Below, piece after piece: positions 51,491 through 61,574 of a stretch of 64,000 bases of DNA. The position numbers and the translations under genes were made by a program. The notes under the pieces are model-generated. The model was not told the DNA's origin, did not search any database, and was given only the letters and a program-made list of their open reading frames with translations. Source of the DNA: Azolla caroliniana (lineage: Eukaryota; Polypodiophyta); NCBI GenBank assembly GCA_043228905.1, contig JBHGNT010000021.1:496001-560000 (forward strand). The letters run 5' to 3'. The stretch's first letter is position 1. Each line of letters starts with the position of its first letter.

Positions 51491-52932
51491 TCAATCTTGC
51501 CTCCTGCCAGATGCACTACCGCTGCCATATTTACCGCCAGATTCACGATCATAGGGACCCGATCGATCTCTATAAGCACCGCTGCCGCCACCGCCTTCAT
51601 TACGAGAGGGTCCACCACTACTATATCGATCACGACCCCCACCATTCTCACGGCCAGATCTACCATAACGATCACCACTAGAACGATCACTACCATATCT
51701 GCTTCCACCACCACTTCCTCCGTACCGATCACTTTTACCATCACGATCTCTATCTCCACCTTTACTATAGCCACCATCACGGCGACCACCACCACCACTT
51801 GAACAATCTCGAGCCCAATGGCCAGATTGACCACATTTGAAACAACCGTCACCGCCACTAGCTCCTCCCGAACTTCTGCCCCCACCACCCCCACCCCCAC
51901 CACTGCCCCTTCCTGAAGCCTTGTCAACAGTAATTGGTCTGCCATCCAGCTTCATGCCGTGCATCTGTTCTATCGCCTCCTGCATCTCCCGCTCTTCACG
52001 GAACGTTACAAACCCAAAACCTTTTGAGCGACCTGTATCTCTATTCACAACTACCTGCATCATGAATGAAAATACTAGAAACGTGAATATTTGTTGATAG
52101 TGACTTAGCTAAGTAAGCCAAGGAGTACATAACCTAAACTTAAATAAGGTAAAAGAAATATAAACTATACTCCATCCAATATTATCAAAACACTAGAAAT
52201 ATAAATGTATTGTTTGAGAGTTGTGTTGCAAGTACAACAAGGTACAATACATAAACATGAGGTCAAAAGCAATATAACCTAGACTCCCATCCAATCCATG
52301 CAAAAAGTTCCTATGCTAGCAAGATGGAGAATAGAAATTAATGATCCAAAACCATACACAAAGTAAAAACAGCATTGAACCTTTAACTCCTCATCTACTC
52401 TGTGGACATAAATGCTTAGCTCCTGTGCTAATTACCATGAGGACTACTACCAATTATCCAAATATAAACCTAGAAAGTCAAACCATGTTTCCACCCAATC
52501 CATTCATATCACTGCTTTGCAAATTATATGTACAGATGCAAAACTTCGAATTTTTGAAGCCTAGTTTAGTGGACATTCTGATTCAAACTACGATCTTTAC
52601 AAGATTGAAATATGGTAAAGAAACAAAGCTTTCTACACTTCGACATCACTCCGCAAGGCTATAACCCTAAAAATCTCCCACTGCACATCACTCCAGCGAT
52701 TTATAAACCTATACATCTCCTCCTCCACTAAGACAAAAAAGGAACTACCTTTGTAAATAAAGGACCGCTAATCAGAGAACCACATATCCAAAAAGAACCA
52801 TCATGACCGACTGTCAAGAACCTTTGCTTCGAGAATGTTGCCATAAGGTCGGAACGCATCCTCAAGCTCCCTATCAGTAGTTTCCCATGAGAGGCCTCCA
52901 ATAAAGCACCGATGCTCTGTCTCTAAAGCCAT
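51491..52932 (-). CDS. Glycine-rich RNA-binding protein, RRM plus CCHC (RZ-1 type)
   Basis: Two coding exons, 52932-52822 and 52054-51491, join in phase 0 (GAAGCAAAG|GT...GCAG|GTAGTT) and give 224 residues. The RRM spans about 8-83 with RNP2 CFIGGL at 9-14 and RNP1 KGFGFVTF at 48-55. A Gly-rich linker follows, then a CCHC zinc knuckle CFKCGQSGHWARDC (C108, C111, H116, C121) and an Arg/Gly/Asp/Ser/Tyr-rich tail with repeated RYG and DRD motifs. This is the layout of plant RZ-1 proteins, nuclear RNA-binding factors tied to splicing and cold response in Arabidopsis. Those roles are inferred from the family. The Gly-rich part produces long antisense frames that are not genes. Confidence 0.93.
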
Positions 52933-52952
52933 TTATGTATAGTTTATTTTTC

Positions 52953-54080
52953 CTGCATAATTCAAAAGCATTTACAAGTTATGGTACACCAAAAATTATT
53001 TGGAACAAGGCATATATTCTGGACAACGAAATCATACAACCAAAATTGGGATTAACTAATCTCGAAGATGATTAAGAACGGTGAAACTAAAGCTAGTTTT
53101 CTCAAATCGATTATGCAACAAAGAGATGATATGCTTAAACTACTTCAAAGATTATGGACCAAGTCATAAGGTTAACCATTCTAAGCTTACTAACATATAT
53201 TTGACAACATATGAGAAGACTAAATAACAAAAACAGAAAACGGAAGGGAAAACAGGGACTTTTGTTTGCTTTGTCACTGAAGGCAACAAGAACAGGAAAA
53301 CATATAAAGAACAAAAGAACATATGCAACGACAGGTCTAAGATTCTACTCGGCAAATAGTTAAAGATATCTTCCATTAATATAAAGGGTTCCTAATATTG
53401 AAAACAGCAAAGGTGTAAATTTTAAAGATTTAGAGTCCCAGTAATTGATCCTCCTGAGACTAAGAGTTCATATTGTGTCGATTGAAGAACTAGAGTCAGT
53501 TACGGTTAATACTTAGGATCCGTTCCTGCTAATATTTAGAGTTTCGTAAAGCACCAGAACCGGAAAAGGCTGCAGCAAGACCCGGTTTAAGAGTTTTACC
53601 GTTAAATTGAAGATTGAGAGTTTCAGAGAAACGGGTTCAACAAATCAGGATTGAACCTAAAGAGGGCAGAATAAAATAGTTACAGCTTGTTACCGTTAAA
53701 GATTTCCGACGCCCTCGAAACAGAAGCAAAGAAAAGGAGAAACGAACCCAGAAAGGCCAGAAGAACAGATGTAGAGCCTGTTCACATGAATGATTTAGGG
53801 CTTGTGACTGTAACAAGATTTAGGGATTGTCCCTGTTAAAAATTTAGGTATTGACGGTGTTGAAGATTTAGGACTTGTCTGTGTCGAAGGTTTAGGAGGA
53901 CGGCAAGCAGCAGATTTAAGGTTCGTTACGGACAAATATTTAGGATTTGCGAGTGCTCAAGATTTAAGGTTTGTAGCTGATATATCTTTAAGGGCGTGTC
54001 CCTGATAAACGGTAAAGGGAGTTCATTTTGCTGTCGACAAAAATTAGGGTTTCCCGAGGAAAGGAAGAGAGCGCACATAC
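52953..54080 (-). other. RZ-1 5'-UTR intron
   Basis: Reading leftward, the donor GGCTCAG|GTATGTG lies at 54081/54080 and the acceptor TTATGCAG|GAAAAA at 52953, 20 bases before the ATG. The intron is 1128 bp and contains the 24-bp repeat array. The noncoding first exon would be about 54081-54200. The sites are chosen by eye. Confidence 0.6.
53792..54015. repeat. 24-bp degenerate array in RZ-1 leader intron
   Basis: About nine units of 23-25 bases start with GATTTAGG and continue TTGT..C.GT. They start at 53792, about 53816, 53841, 53864 and onward. More diverged copies extend left to about 53430. The core resembles that in the DUF1223 leader at the start of the window. Confidence 0.7.
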
Positions 54081-54320
54081 CTGAGCCAAGGTTTCCGCAG
54101 AGGGGGGATGGGGATGGGGATGGGGAAGAGAGAAAAAGGTAGGTTGCCAAGAAGATATTCGTAGGCTGCAGAATTAGGTCGTCTGCGTCTCTCTGTGTCT
54201 GTCTCTGTTCTGCGTTTTTATAGATGTATGTATGTATAGAATGGAAGTAAGTAGCCAGGGGCAGAGTAGTATGACTGTCTTTCTCTTTTCTTTTCTTTTC
54301 TTCTGTTTCTTTTTTCCAAC

Positions 54321-54329
54321 AAACCCTAA
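54321..54329. promoter_or_regulatory. Telo-box upstream of RZ-1
   Basis: AAACCCTAA is the plant telo-box, common near start sites of genes for translation and RNA metabolism. It lies about 120 bases upstream of the inferred noncoding first exon. Confidence 0.4.
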
Positions 54330-54363
54330 AAAAGCAGAAAGGAAAGGATTGGGTTAAACTAGG

Positions 54364-54434
54364 GTATGTATGTGTATGTGTATGTGTATGTATGTAGGGT
54401 ATGTATGTATTAGTATGTATGTAGGGTATGTATG
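54364..54434. repeat. (GTAT)n tract at left edge of MULE
   Basis: Repeated GTATGTAT with GTGTATGTG interruptions. The last 11 bases, GGGTATGTATG, recur directly after the far end of the element at 60945-60955 and are the candidate target-site duplication. Confidence 0.75.
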
Positions 54435-54592
54435 GCTCGTGTCTATTCTGCATCAAATCATAAAGAGGGTTGGCGAGGGAATTGCAGCCACAGACGGTGT
54501 AGGTCGCTTAGAGGAAGGCGCGTGCGATCTGCACCGTCAGATTTCGATAAGGAAGAACGCGCGGAAAAAAAAGTTGTCAGAGGTCGCCCAAC
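54435..54592 (+). repeat. Left terminal inverted repeat of MULE
   Basis: Reads CGTGTCTATT from about 54438, then AATCATAAAGAGGG, CCACAGACGGTG, GATCTGCACCGTC, GATAAGGAAGAA and GAGGTCGCCCAAC. The reverse complement of 60788-60944 carries the same blocks in the same order with about 15 percent difference. Confidence 0.88.
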
Positions 54593-54734
54593 TCTGAGTT
54601 GATGGTCGCCCAACCCTGTCAGAGGTCACCCAACTCTGACTGTTGCAAGTCGCCCAACTGTTTTAGGTCACCCAACCCTGACATTTGCAGGTTGCCCAAC
54701 CGATTGGTCACCCAACCGTTGCAGGTCGCCCAAC
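54582..54734 (+). repeat. Left subterminal array of GGTCGCCCAAC
   Basis: Eight copies of the 11-mer GGTCGCCCAAC or one-base variants (GGTCACCCAAC, GGTTGCCCAAC, AGTCGCCCAAC) occur in about 150 bp, all in the same orientation with spacers of 4-13 bases. Repeated short motifs inside the terminal repeats are typical transposase-binding sites. Confidence 0.85.
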
Positions 54735-55110
54735 CAAATATATCATTTCGACCAAAATCTTCAAATAAGCTTGTTCATTACCCTTAAAACTTACAATAAC
54801 ATATCAAACAATCACAAAATCCAAACTTAAATTATTCAAAATCGACGATCTTTACCATACTTATGTTAAAACAAATAATCATATTAAAACATAAAAGTTA
54901 AAAGTTAAAAAACATAAAACTTAAAACAGAGAACGTAAATCCACTTTAAACACCGTAAACCCAAATCAAAGGATGACATACTTGAATAAGGAAACTTTAA
55001 ACATAAATCAACATATGACATACTCCCAAATGCACTCATAAATCAACATAAATCCACTTGAAACATTGTAAACCCAAATGCACCGGTCCGCAAAACCACT
55101 CAAGCTATGT

Positions 55111-57523
55111 TTATGGCTCATCCAGAGATGATGGCAAGATGCGACCACAATTCTTGCAACAATCAACATTTGAGTCCCTTGATCTAAAGGTCAAGGCATC
55201 GCAATGCAAGCATCGCATCATCTCTGTTGCACATATTAGCAACCGCCTCCTAGCTCGACTTGCGCCTCTTTGCATTTTTCCTGTGTGTGCCTTGCAAGTG
55301 TTTGGGGAGCTGCCAATAAAATCTTGTGAAATGTTGATTGATGCTCCTCTTTTTGCACCAATTGCTTGCTTATGCCCTATGGATCCACGGTCTTCTTCAT
55401 TGGTTGGTTTCGGTGCACCTAGGTGATACACCAGCGTCTAACCTATTTCTTCAATGGACTCCATACATGCCAAAATTGTTGCACGGTTGAGGGATCATAA
55501 CCCTTGCCTAAGACATTGAATAGCCCCCTCAACCGTTTGTATTTTCGACTCCCATTCCTCCATTTGTGATGTTATAGGGTTTGTCTCCTCGACTGGTTCT
55601 ACCTCTGTCTCCACTTCCGTCTCTGTGAAATGGTCATTGCGCATATGGGTTGCATGATCTATAAAAGGCAACGACCCACATAAATGTGGCATGTGCCTCT
55701 CAATAGTCATCCTGATGCCGAGTATATGCTTACATTTACTCGTAGGGTCTTGGCAATCACAATATGAACATTGGAGTGATACACTATACCATACATTCGG
55801 TTTTGTCAAGCTCAATATTTTTAACCAATATCGGGGCTCGTCCACAATATGCATTGTCGCATCATTAGTTTCATACCTCTCTAGTAGCCTTTCGGCCTCT
55901 TTAAGTCTTGTTGTTTGATCCCTACAATTTGCACGTGGTGCAAATCTACCACTCTCACATATTTCTTGTCGTTGCTTGTACCATTCAACAACAGTACCCC
56001 CGATGCAAGTGCCAGTTTGACTATCCCCGATTAAAACATGCACAAGATCCGTAATTGATCGGTTTATCCTCCCTCTTAAGGCAGTATATTTGATAAACTG
56101 CCAATGTCTCTCCACGAGATTGGTAGTATCAACATGTCCGTAATGCATTACATGAGTTGGCACATCCGATTATAAAGATGGTTTCTCTCAGTTGCACTTA
56201 CCTTTGGCAACAAGTTGTCCAACCATGCTTTTTTTGCATGGAAGTGACACAACAAAAGTTGACAATGTGTTTGCAACCAAGATGAACTGTTGCCTTGTGG
56301 GAGATCCATATTCACCAGGCAAGTAAGGTTGGACATGAGCCACCTTCCCAAGATCTCGGAGGGCATAGGCATCTTGCATCATCAAAGATCAATCAACCCC
56401 TGACATGGCACTCCCAATTTTTAAGTTGTTGGCCATGTTATTGACCTCCTTTGGTATCATAAAGAACCTATAACTCACAAGGTCTAATGGACTAGCCTTG
56501 GACTTATGATATGCTTCCTTATGCATGCTCATTCGTGCCACATGTCATGCGCAACCAACATCAAAAAGGTCATCTCTACAACAACTTATAACATTAGGGG
56601 CCATTGGCAAATAGTATGCATCTGGTCTACTTCCCGGTACATGACCCGTATGAGGTCCATATATTGAAACGGTCATTGTCCCATGGTCAACCCCGCCATT
56701 CATTCGAGCGTTCACATGAAAAGTACACCCACATCGAGATGAATGCTTTCTACGTCGAGTGCATGGATATTGCTTGTTGGCCACACCGCATCGGTGACAA
56801 TTATACCTAGTCACATGTGCACCCCTTGTGATCCCTGTACGGAAGCGTGTGTGATACCTCAATTGAACATCTATGAGTGTATCATTAACCCTATGTGCCT
56901 CTATCTTGATCACTTCTATGGGTCTAGACTTTTTATATTTCACGACACTTGTCCCCTCCATGTCAGATGGAGTTAACCTCGACACAACTTGACAACCACA
57001 TTGGTCAATCACTGCTTTCACATACGCACTAGGGATCCCGTGGTCACGAAGGTCATTGGACCAAAGTCTCTTTAACTCTGACAGAGTACTTGTCAAAGAA
57101 CGGTGCGATGCGCCACAATGTGACGCCAATACTATCTCCCTCCATTTCTCTACGTGCGTAATCTGAAGATAGGTGTATTGCATTCTCATTTCTAAGCATG
57201 AGACGACTCTTCATGCGCCTCCATGCATGTAAATTAAGAGGTGCACCCCTTGCGATTGTGCTTAATATTTCAAATGTTACCTTAACTTGACCCAATAAAT
57301 CTTTAAGCATTAAATCGTACATACCTCTAGTGAACGCAAAATACCTCGCCGAACAATACATGAAGGGATCAACCTCCTCCACCTCTTCTTCGGATGAAGC
57401 CAACTCATAGTCTTCGGATGTAGACGAATCCAAGTCTTCGTCGATGGTTGCGGAGTATGGTAATGCATAACCATCCTCAGAATCATACAAGGACGTGATG
57501 AAATCTATTTCATTTTGATTCAT
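55111..57523 (-). pseudogene. MULE transposase with SWIM zinc finger, broken
   Basis: Reading leftward, an acidic N-terminus starts at 57523 (MNQNEIDFITSLYDSEDG). The frame changes near 57100 and continues from about 57189, with a zinc-binding block CHRCGVANKQYPCTRRRKHS and CGCTFHVN. A second frame change covers about 56290-56155, where LLCHFHAKKAWLDNLL gives the conserved MULE 'CHFH..kAW' block after the catalytic core. The last part (from 56163) has DTTNLVERHWQFIKY and the SWIM finger CDCQDPTSKCKH. A further CxxC pair (CLHCDAL...CCKNCG) lies near 55140-55180. Four in-frame stops fall at 56545, 56389, 55495 and 55438; at least some fit a C-to-T change in CGA or CAG. The gene is inactive. Confidence 0.8.
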
Positions 57524-57564
57524 CTCGACAACTTGGTTTTCTTGTAGTGATTAATCAGAGGTAA

Positions 57565-58190
57565 TTTAAGCTAGAGAATGTGATAAAGTAAATTTGATTA
57601 AGACAGAGATTATGATTAAGATAGAGACGGTGATTATAAGAATCTGATTAAGCTAGAGAATGTAATTAATTGAACTTAATTAAGATAGAGAATCTAATTA
57701 ATTGAACCTGATTAAGCTAGAGAATGTGATTAAGTGAATTTGATTAAGACAAAGATTATGATTAAGATAGAGACGGTGATTATAAGAATCTGATTAAGCT
57801 AGAGAATTTAATTAATTGAACTTAATTAAGATAGAGAATCTAATTAATTGAACCTGATTAAGCTAGAGAATGTGATTAAGTGAATTTGATTAAGACAAAG
57901 ATTATGATTAAGATAGAGACGGTGATTATAAGAATCCGATTAAGCTAGAGAATGTAATTAATTGAACCTAATTAAGATAGAGAATGTGATTATAAGAACC
58001 TAATTAAGATAACGAATGTGATTATAAGAACGTGATTAAGCCAGAGAATGTGATTATAAGAACTTGATTAAGACAGAGAATGTGATTAATTGCTTCGGAT
58101 TAAGATAGAGAATGTGATTAATTGCTTCGGATTAAGATAGAGAATGTGATTAATTGAATCTGATCTTAAAAGGTAATTAATTGGAGATGG
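57565..58190. repeat. 146-bp higher-order tandem repeat
   Basis: The basic unit is about 29 bases, like GATTAAGATAGAGAATGTGA followed by TTAATTGAA. Five variants form a 146-bp block: AGACGGTGATTATAAG starts at 57625, 57771 and 57917, exactly 146 apart. After about 57965 the order breaks down into single 29-30 base units to about 58190. It lies upstream of the transposase start inside the MULE. Confidence 0.88.
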
Positions 58191-58283
58191 AATCAACTCT
58201 GATTAAAATGACGGTGAAGGGTTTAATATGACTTAAAATGTGATTAATTTACATGTTAATATGACCATTTGTTTGGCCGTTTA

Positions 58284-58650
58284 GGTAACAGATTGGGCGA
58301 CCTGGATTATGAGGTTTGGGCAACCTGGTTGGGTGGTCATATCAACATAGAATAAATTTTAAGAGGTTTGGGCAACCTAGTTGGGTTACCATATTAAAAG
58401 AGAATTAATTGTAAGAGGTTTGGGCAACTTGGTTGGGTTACCATATTAAAAGAGAATTAATTGTAAGAGGTTTGGGCAACTTGGTTGGGTGACCATATCA
58501 AAAGAGAATTAATTTTAAGAGGTTTGGGCAACTTGGTTGGGTGACCATATCAAAAGAGAATTAATTTTAAGAGGTTTGGGCAACCTGGTTGGGTGACCAT
58601 ATCAAAAGAGAATTAATTTTAAGATGTTTGGGCAACTTGGTTTATTACCA
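58284..58650. repeat. 52-bp array carrying GGTTGGGTGACC
   Basis: Six to seven units of 52 bases, e.g. starting 58413 and 58465, each contain GTTTGGGCAAC, then GGTTGGGTGACC, then an A/T-rich spacer AGAGAATTAATTTT. The two motifs are variants of the subterminal 11-mer, here in inverse orientation to the left array. Confidence 0.85.
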
Positions 58651-58889
58651 TTGATGTTTTTTACAAGGGTTGGGAGATAGATTGGTTTTAAACAGCTTTT
58701 TCAAATCAGCTCTTTCGAAAAGATTAACTTTTTCGCGAATCAATTGGTTTACATTTGAGATTGAGCAAGGATTCCTCGAGAGGCGGCAATACTCAGTATA
58801 GATACACGCACAAGCCTTGTTCCTATTTGCATCTCTTCCAACCTTATACAACGAGTCTGGGCGAGGAGCATCTGTTCCTTCTGTATGTG

Positions 58890-59231
58890 TTACATATTTA
58901 AGATTGACATAAAGATTGACATATTGCAACGACACCAAATCCACATACCATTTGGAGGAGCATCTTGGTCAAATGTTGCCATGTCTTGTATGGGCTCGAT
59001 CTGAGGCGTATGTGTCTGATCCATTCTGTCCCCACTCGTACACATGTCGGTTGACGAACTTCGCCAATGTCTTCTAACGAAGACCCTTTAACAAATCACG
59101 AGTCAACATACATGCATCAAACCCTAAACTAGTATTAGGGGAGATTGGTTCGTGACATACCTCTCTTGAGTTGGATATATGTCACTGTTATCGAAATCCC
59201 ACCAATCTTTGTACTTGGACTTGGAAGCCAT
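58890..59231 (-). CDS. Small split frame in MULE, unknown
   Basis: Reading leftward, ATG at 59231 opens MASKSKYKDWWDFDNSDIYP. A donor GAGAG|GTATGTC follows exon 59231-59161, and an acceptor TTAG|A begins a second exon at 59073 in the right phase (RHWRSSSTDMCTSGDRMDQ). It then meets a possible donor PPN|GTATGTG near 58955 or runs to a TAA at 58890. An overlapping frame, 58944-58645, reads RPDSLYKVGRDANRNKACAC and may be part of a later exon. I recognise no family. It could be an accessory MULE gene or a captured gene piece. Confidence 0.3.
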
Positions 59232-60180
59232 CTACCACCATTCAAGTAATCAAACATTTTTTGAATTTAATACTCAAACACACACAATATTAAGTTTAAG
59301 CAAGCAAATCATTAAACCCTAATCCCTCACTTCCAAATCTCCCCATATGTTATATCCTACTTATCATGTTGCAATAATTAGATTAAGCAGGAATGAGACT
59401 CAAATCCCAATGTCCTATAAAATGAGTGCTTTTTACATGATTAAGTTTTTCTAAGTTGTAACAATGTCGAATGAAACCCAAAATCCCCCCAAAAATGGCT
59501 AGTATTTTTCTATAATTTCAACTATAAGCTAAGTTTCTAGAAATGCAAACTGAATCCCAAAAAACAAGCAAAAATCATCATCATAGCCAAAATCAAAACC
59601 TTACTATGTTGATCAAGAAAAACCCATTTACATTACCCTTGTCTACCATCTTCACACTTCACTAAACTCATTCGCCATATCTTATACACAAAATATCACA
59701 AATTGTAATCTTAATCACACCAACATTTGATATTTGTTGTAATCGATTATTTGTTGCCATGCCTCGACTAATCACGATTCACAACATCCACCCACCCCAT
59801 CAAGCAGCCCTATTATATATGCAACATGCTATAACATTTACAAAACAGGCTAGAAATGGCAATATGCCACATTCTGCTTTGTGATATGTAATTTCGAATT
59901 GAAGTTGCCTACACTACTATTGCACTTCATAGTGAATATATGTTATACACTACAGTTACATTTCATAGGAAAGCATGCTTTATTAAATAAATATACTTCT
60001 AAAGCACAAAATAATGAGGTAGCTTAGACAAAATGAAGGCAACATTGCTCCACTCTACGTAATCTGAACAGATCTCAAAGAAGCCAAACTTTGTAGTGTC
60101 CTTTCATCCATGAAACACAGTCTACAAGTGAACTTCGTGAAACACCCCAACATGGAAAAAGAGAGATGATTGAATAAACT
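59232..60180. other. MULE interior without recognised content
   Basis: About 950 bp of AT-rich DNA inside the element with no clear frame, repeat or motif. A palindrome-like GAGTTGGTTGGGTGACCAAC follows at about 60187-60208. Confidence 0.5.
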
Positions 60181-60462
60181 TTTATTGAGTTGGTTGGGTG
60201 ACCAACTCAACCTACTTATCCTTGTAATCCCTCAACTACTCCAAACCCTAATCCCTCAACTATTCCTACCACATGTAAAAAAAATAGAAAAAGTGATGTG
60301 ATAGGGTTTAGTACATACATGGGAATAATGATGGAGGAGATTGATTGTTGTGTATGTTGATTGCAGGCCGCCTGACGCCCAACTCTTTCTCGACAAAAGA
60401 AACCTATCAATCGCGTTTGAAAAAATGAGAGATAATGACAGGTTTCAGGCTTTTATAGTCAT

Positions 60463-60801
60463 CGGTTGGGCGACCTACATCTTTTATTGGGTTGGTTGGG
60501 TGACCAACTCAATATAAACCCTAAAGCAGTTGGGCAACCTGCTTAAACTGGTCACCCAACCACTTTAAAAATAAACGGTTGGGCGACCTACATCTTTTAT
60601 TGGGTTGGTTAGGTGACCAACTCAATATAAACCCTAAAGCAGTTGGGCAACTTGCTTAAACTGGTCACCCAACCACTTTAAAAATAAACAGTTGGGCGAC
60701 CTGCATCTTTTATTGAGTTGGTTGGGTGACCAACTCAATGTAAGCCCTAAAGCAGTTGGGCAACCTGCTTAAACTGGTCACCCAACGGTTGGGCGACCTC
60801 T
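60463..60801. repeat. Right subterminal array, 113-bp period
   Basis: Three units start at 60463, 60576 and 60689. Each contains GGTTGGGCGACCT, GGTTGGTTGGGTGACCAACT, CAGTTGGGCAACCTGC and GGTCACCCAACC, so the 11-mer appears in both orientations. The last unit runs directly into the right terminal inverted repeat. Confidence 0.88.
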
Positions 60802-60944
60802 GCACAACTTTATTTTTCGCGCCTTCTTCCTTATCGACATTCGACGGTGCAGATCACATGCGCCTTCTTTGAGTGACCTGCACCGTCTGTGGCCGCGATT
60901 CCCTCACCAGCCCTCTTTATGATTTGTGTCATAATAGACACGTC
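60788..60944 (-). repeat. Right terminal inverted repeat of MULE
   Basis: Reverse complement of the left end: starts GTTGGGCGACCTCTGCACAA and ends AATAGACACGTC, followed by the duplicated GGGTATGTATG. Confidence 0.88.
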
Positions 60945-61003
60945 GGGTATGTATGTATTAGTATGTATGTAGGGTACGGAATCTGGATGTGTATGTATGT
61001 ATG
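60945..61003. repeat. (GTAT)n tract between the two elements
   Basis: GGGTATGTATGTATTAGTAT repeats the left flank of the large MULE over about 31 bases, then a GGATGTGTATGTATGTATG stretch leads directly into the second element. Confidence 0.75.
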
Positions 61004-61574
61004 CTTGTGTCTAATTACTACCGAATATTAAAGAGTGCAAAATTAAACAAAATTATACCTTGTGTTCTTTTAGTAAGCATTATTGCCTTGCCATTCTCTT
61101 CAATCATGTTCCCACCTTTGTGAAGCATCAATTACTTTGTGAGGCTCAAGTTACTTATAGGATTAACTTCTGTATGTGTATTGTTCACACCATAGTATGA
61201 ATCATACGTACCATACGTGCATTCACATTCAAGAATGTTTCAATCATTCGAGTATGATAAACATCTTCGAAGTATGGTAAATACCATACTTTTGTATTCA
61301 TTGTTTATTATAAGGTAAAAAAAAATCTAAGGTAAAAAGTGTAAAAAAAACATAAGAATGTTGTGATAACATATGCATTCCTTTGCATTCGTGTGAAAAA
61401 AGAATGTTTGCCAATGCATTAGAGTATATTACGTACTGTGGTTCACACCTTCAACTATTCATGTCATCATCTCCGCATCGCCCAACTTGCAAATGATTAT
61501 CTAATCCTTGCTTGCAAAACTTGGTGTTTTTTATTCATTGACAGAAATTTCCCAAAATCTGCATTCACAAAAGT

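Larger units (their letters stand above)
54435..60944 (-). mobile_element. Mutator-like element (MULE), 6.5 kb, degraded
   Basis: The element is bounded by terminal inverted repeats of about 157 bp (54435-54592 and 60788-60944) and flanked by GGGTATGTATG on both sides, a 9-11 bp duplication as Mutator transposons leave. Inside, from left: an array of GGTCGCCCAAC motifs, a broken SWIM-finger transposase on the minus strand (55.1-57.5 kb), a 146-bp higher-order repeat (57.56-58.19 kb), a 52-bp array (58.3-58.65 kb), a small split frame (58.9-59.2 kb) and a 113-bp array (60.46-60.80 kb). It lies about 250 bp upstream of the RZ-1 leader; MULEs often land in 5' gene regions. It is not autonomous now because the transposase is interrupted. 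Confidence 0.85.

Noticed and set aside
51473-51945. Long Thr/Ile-rich and Val-rich frames overlapping RZ-1
   Set aside because: They come from the Gly/Arg/Ser-rich repeat coding on the minus strand; no domain is present and the RRM/CCHC frame explains the region.
53926-54456. 176-codon minus-strand frame with Thr/His/Tyr repeats
   Set aside because: Generated by the (GTAT)n tract and the leader repeat array; it spans the RZ-1 leader exon.
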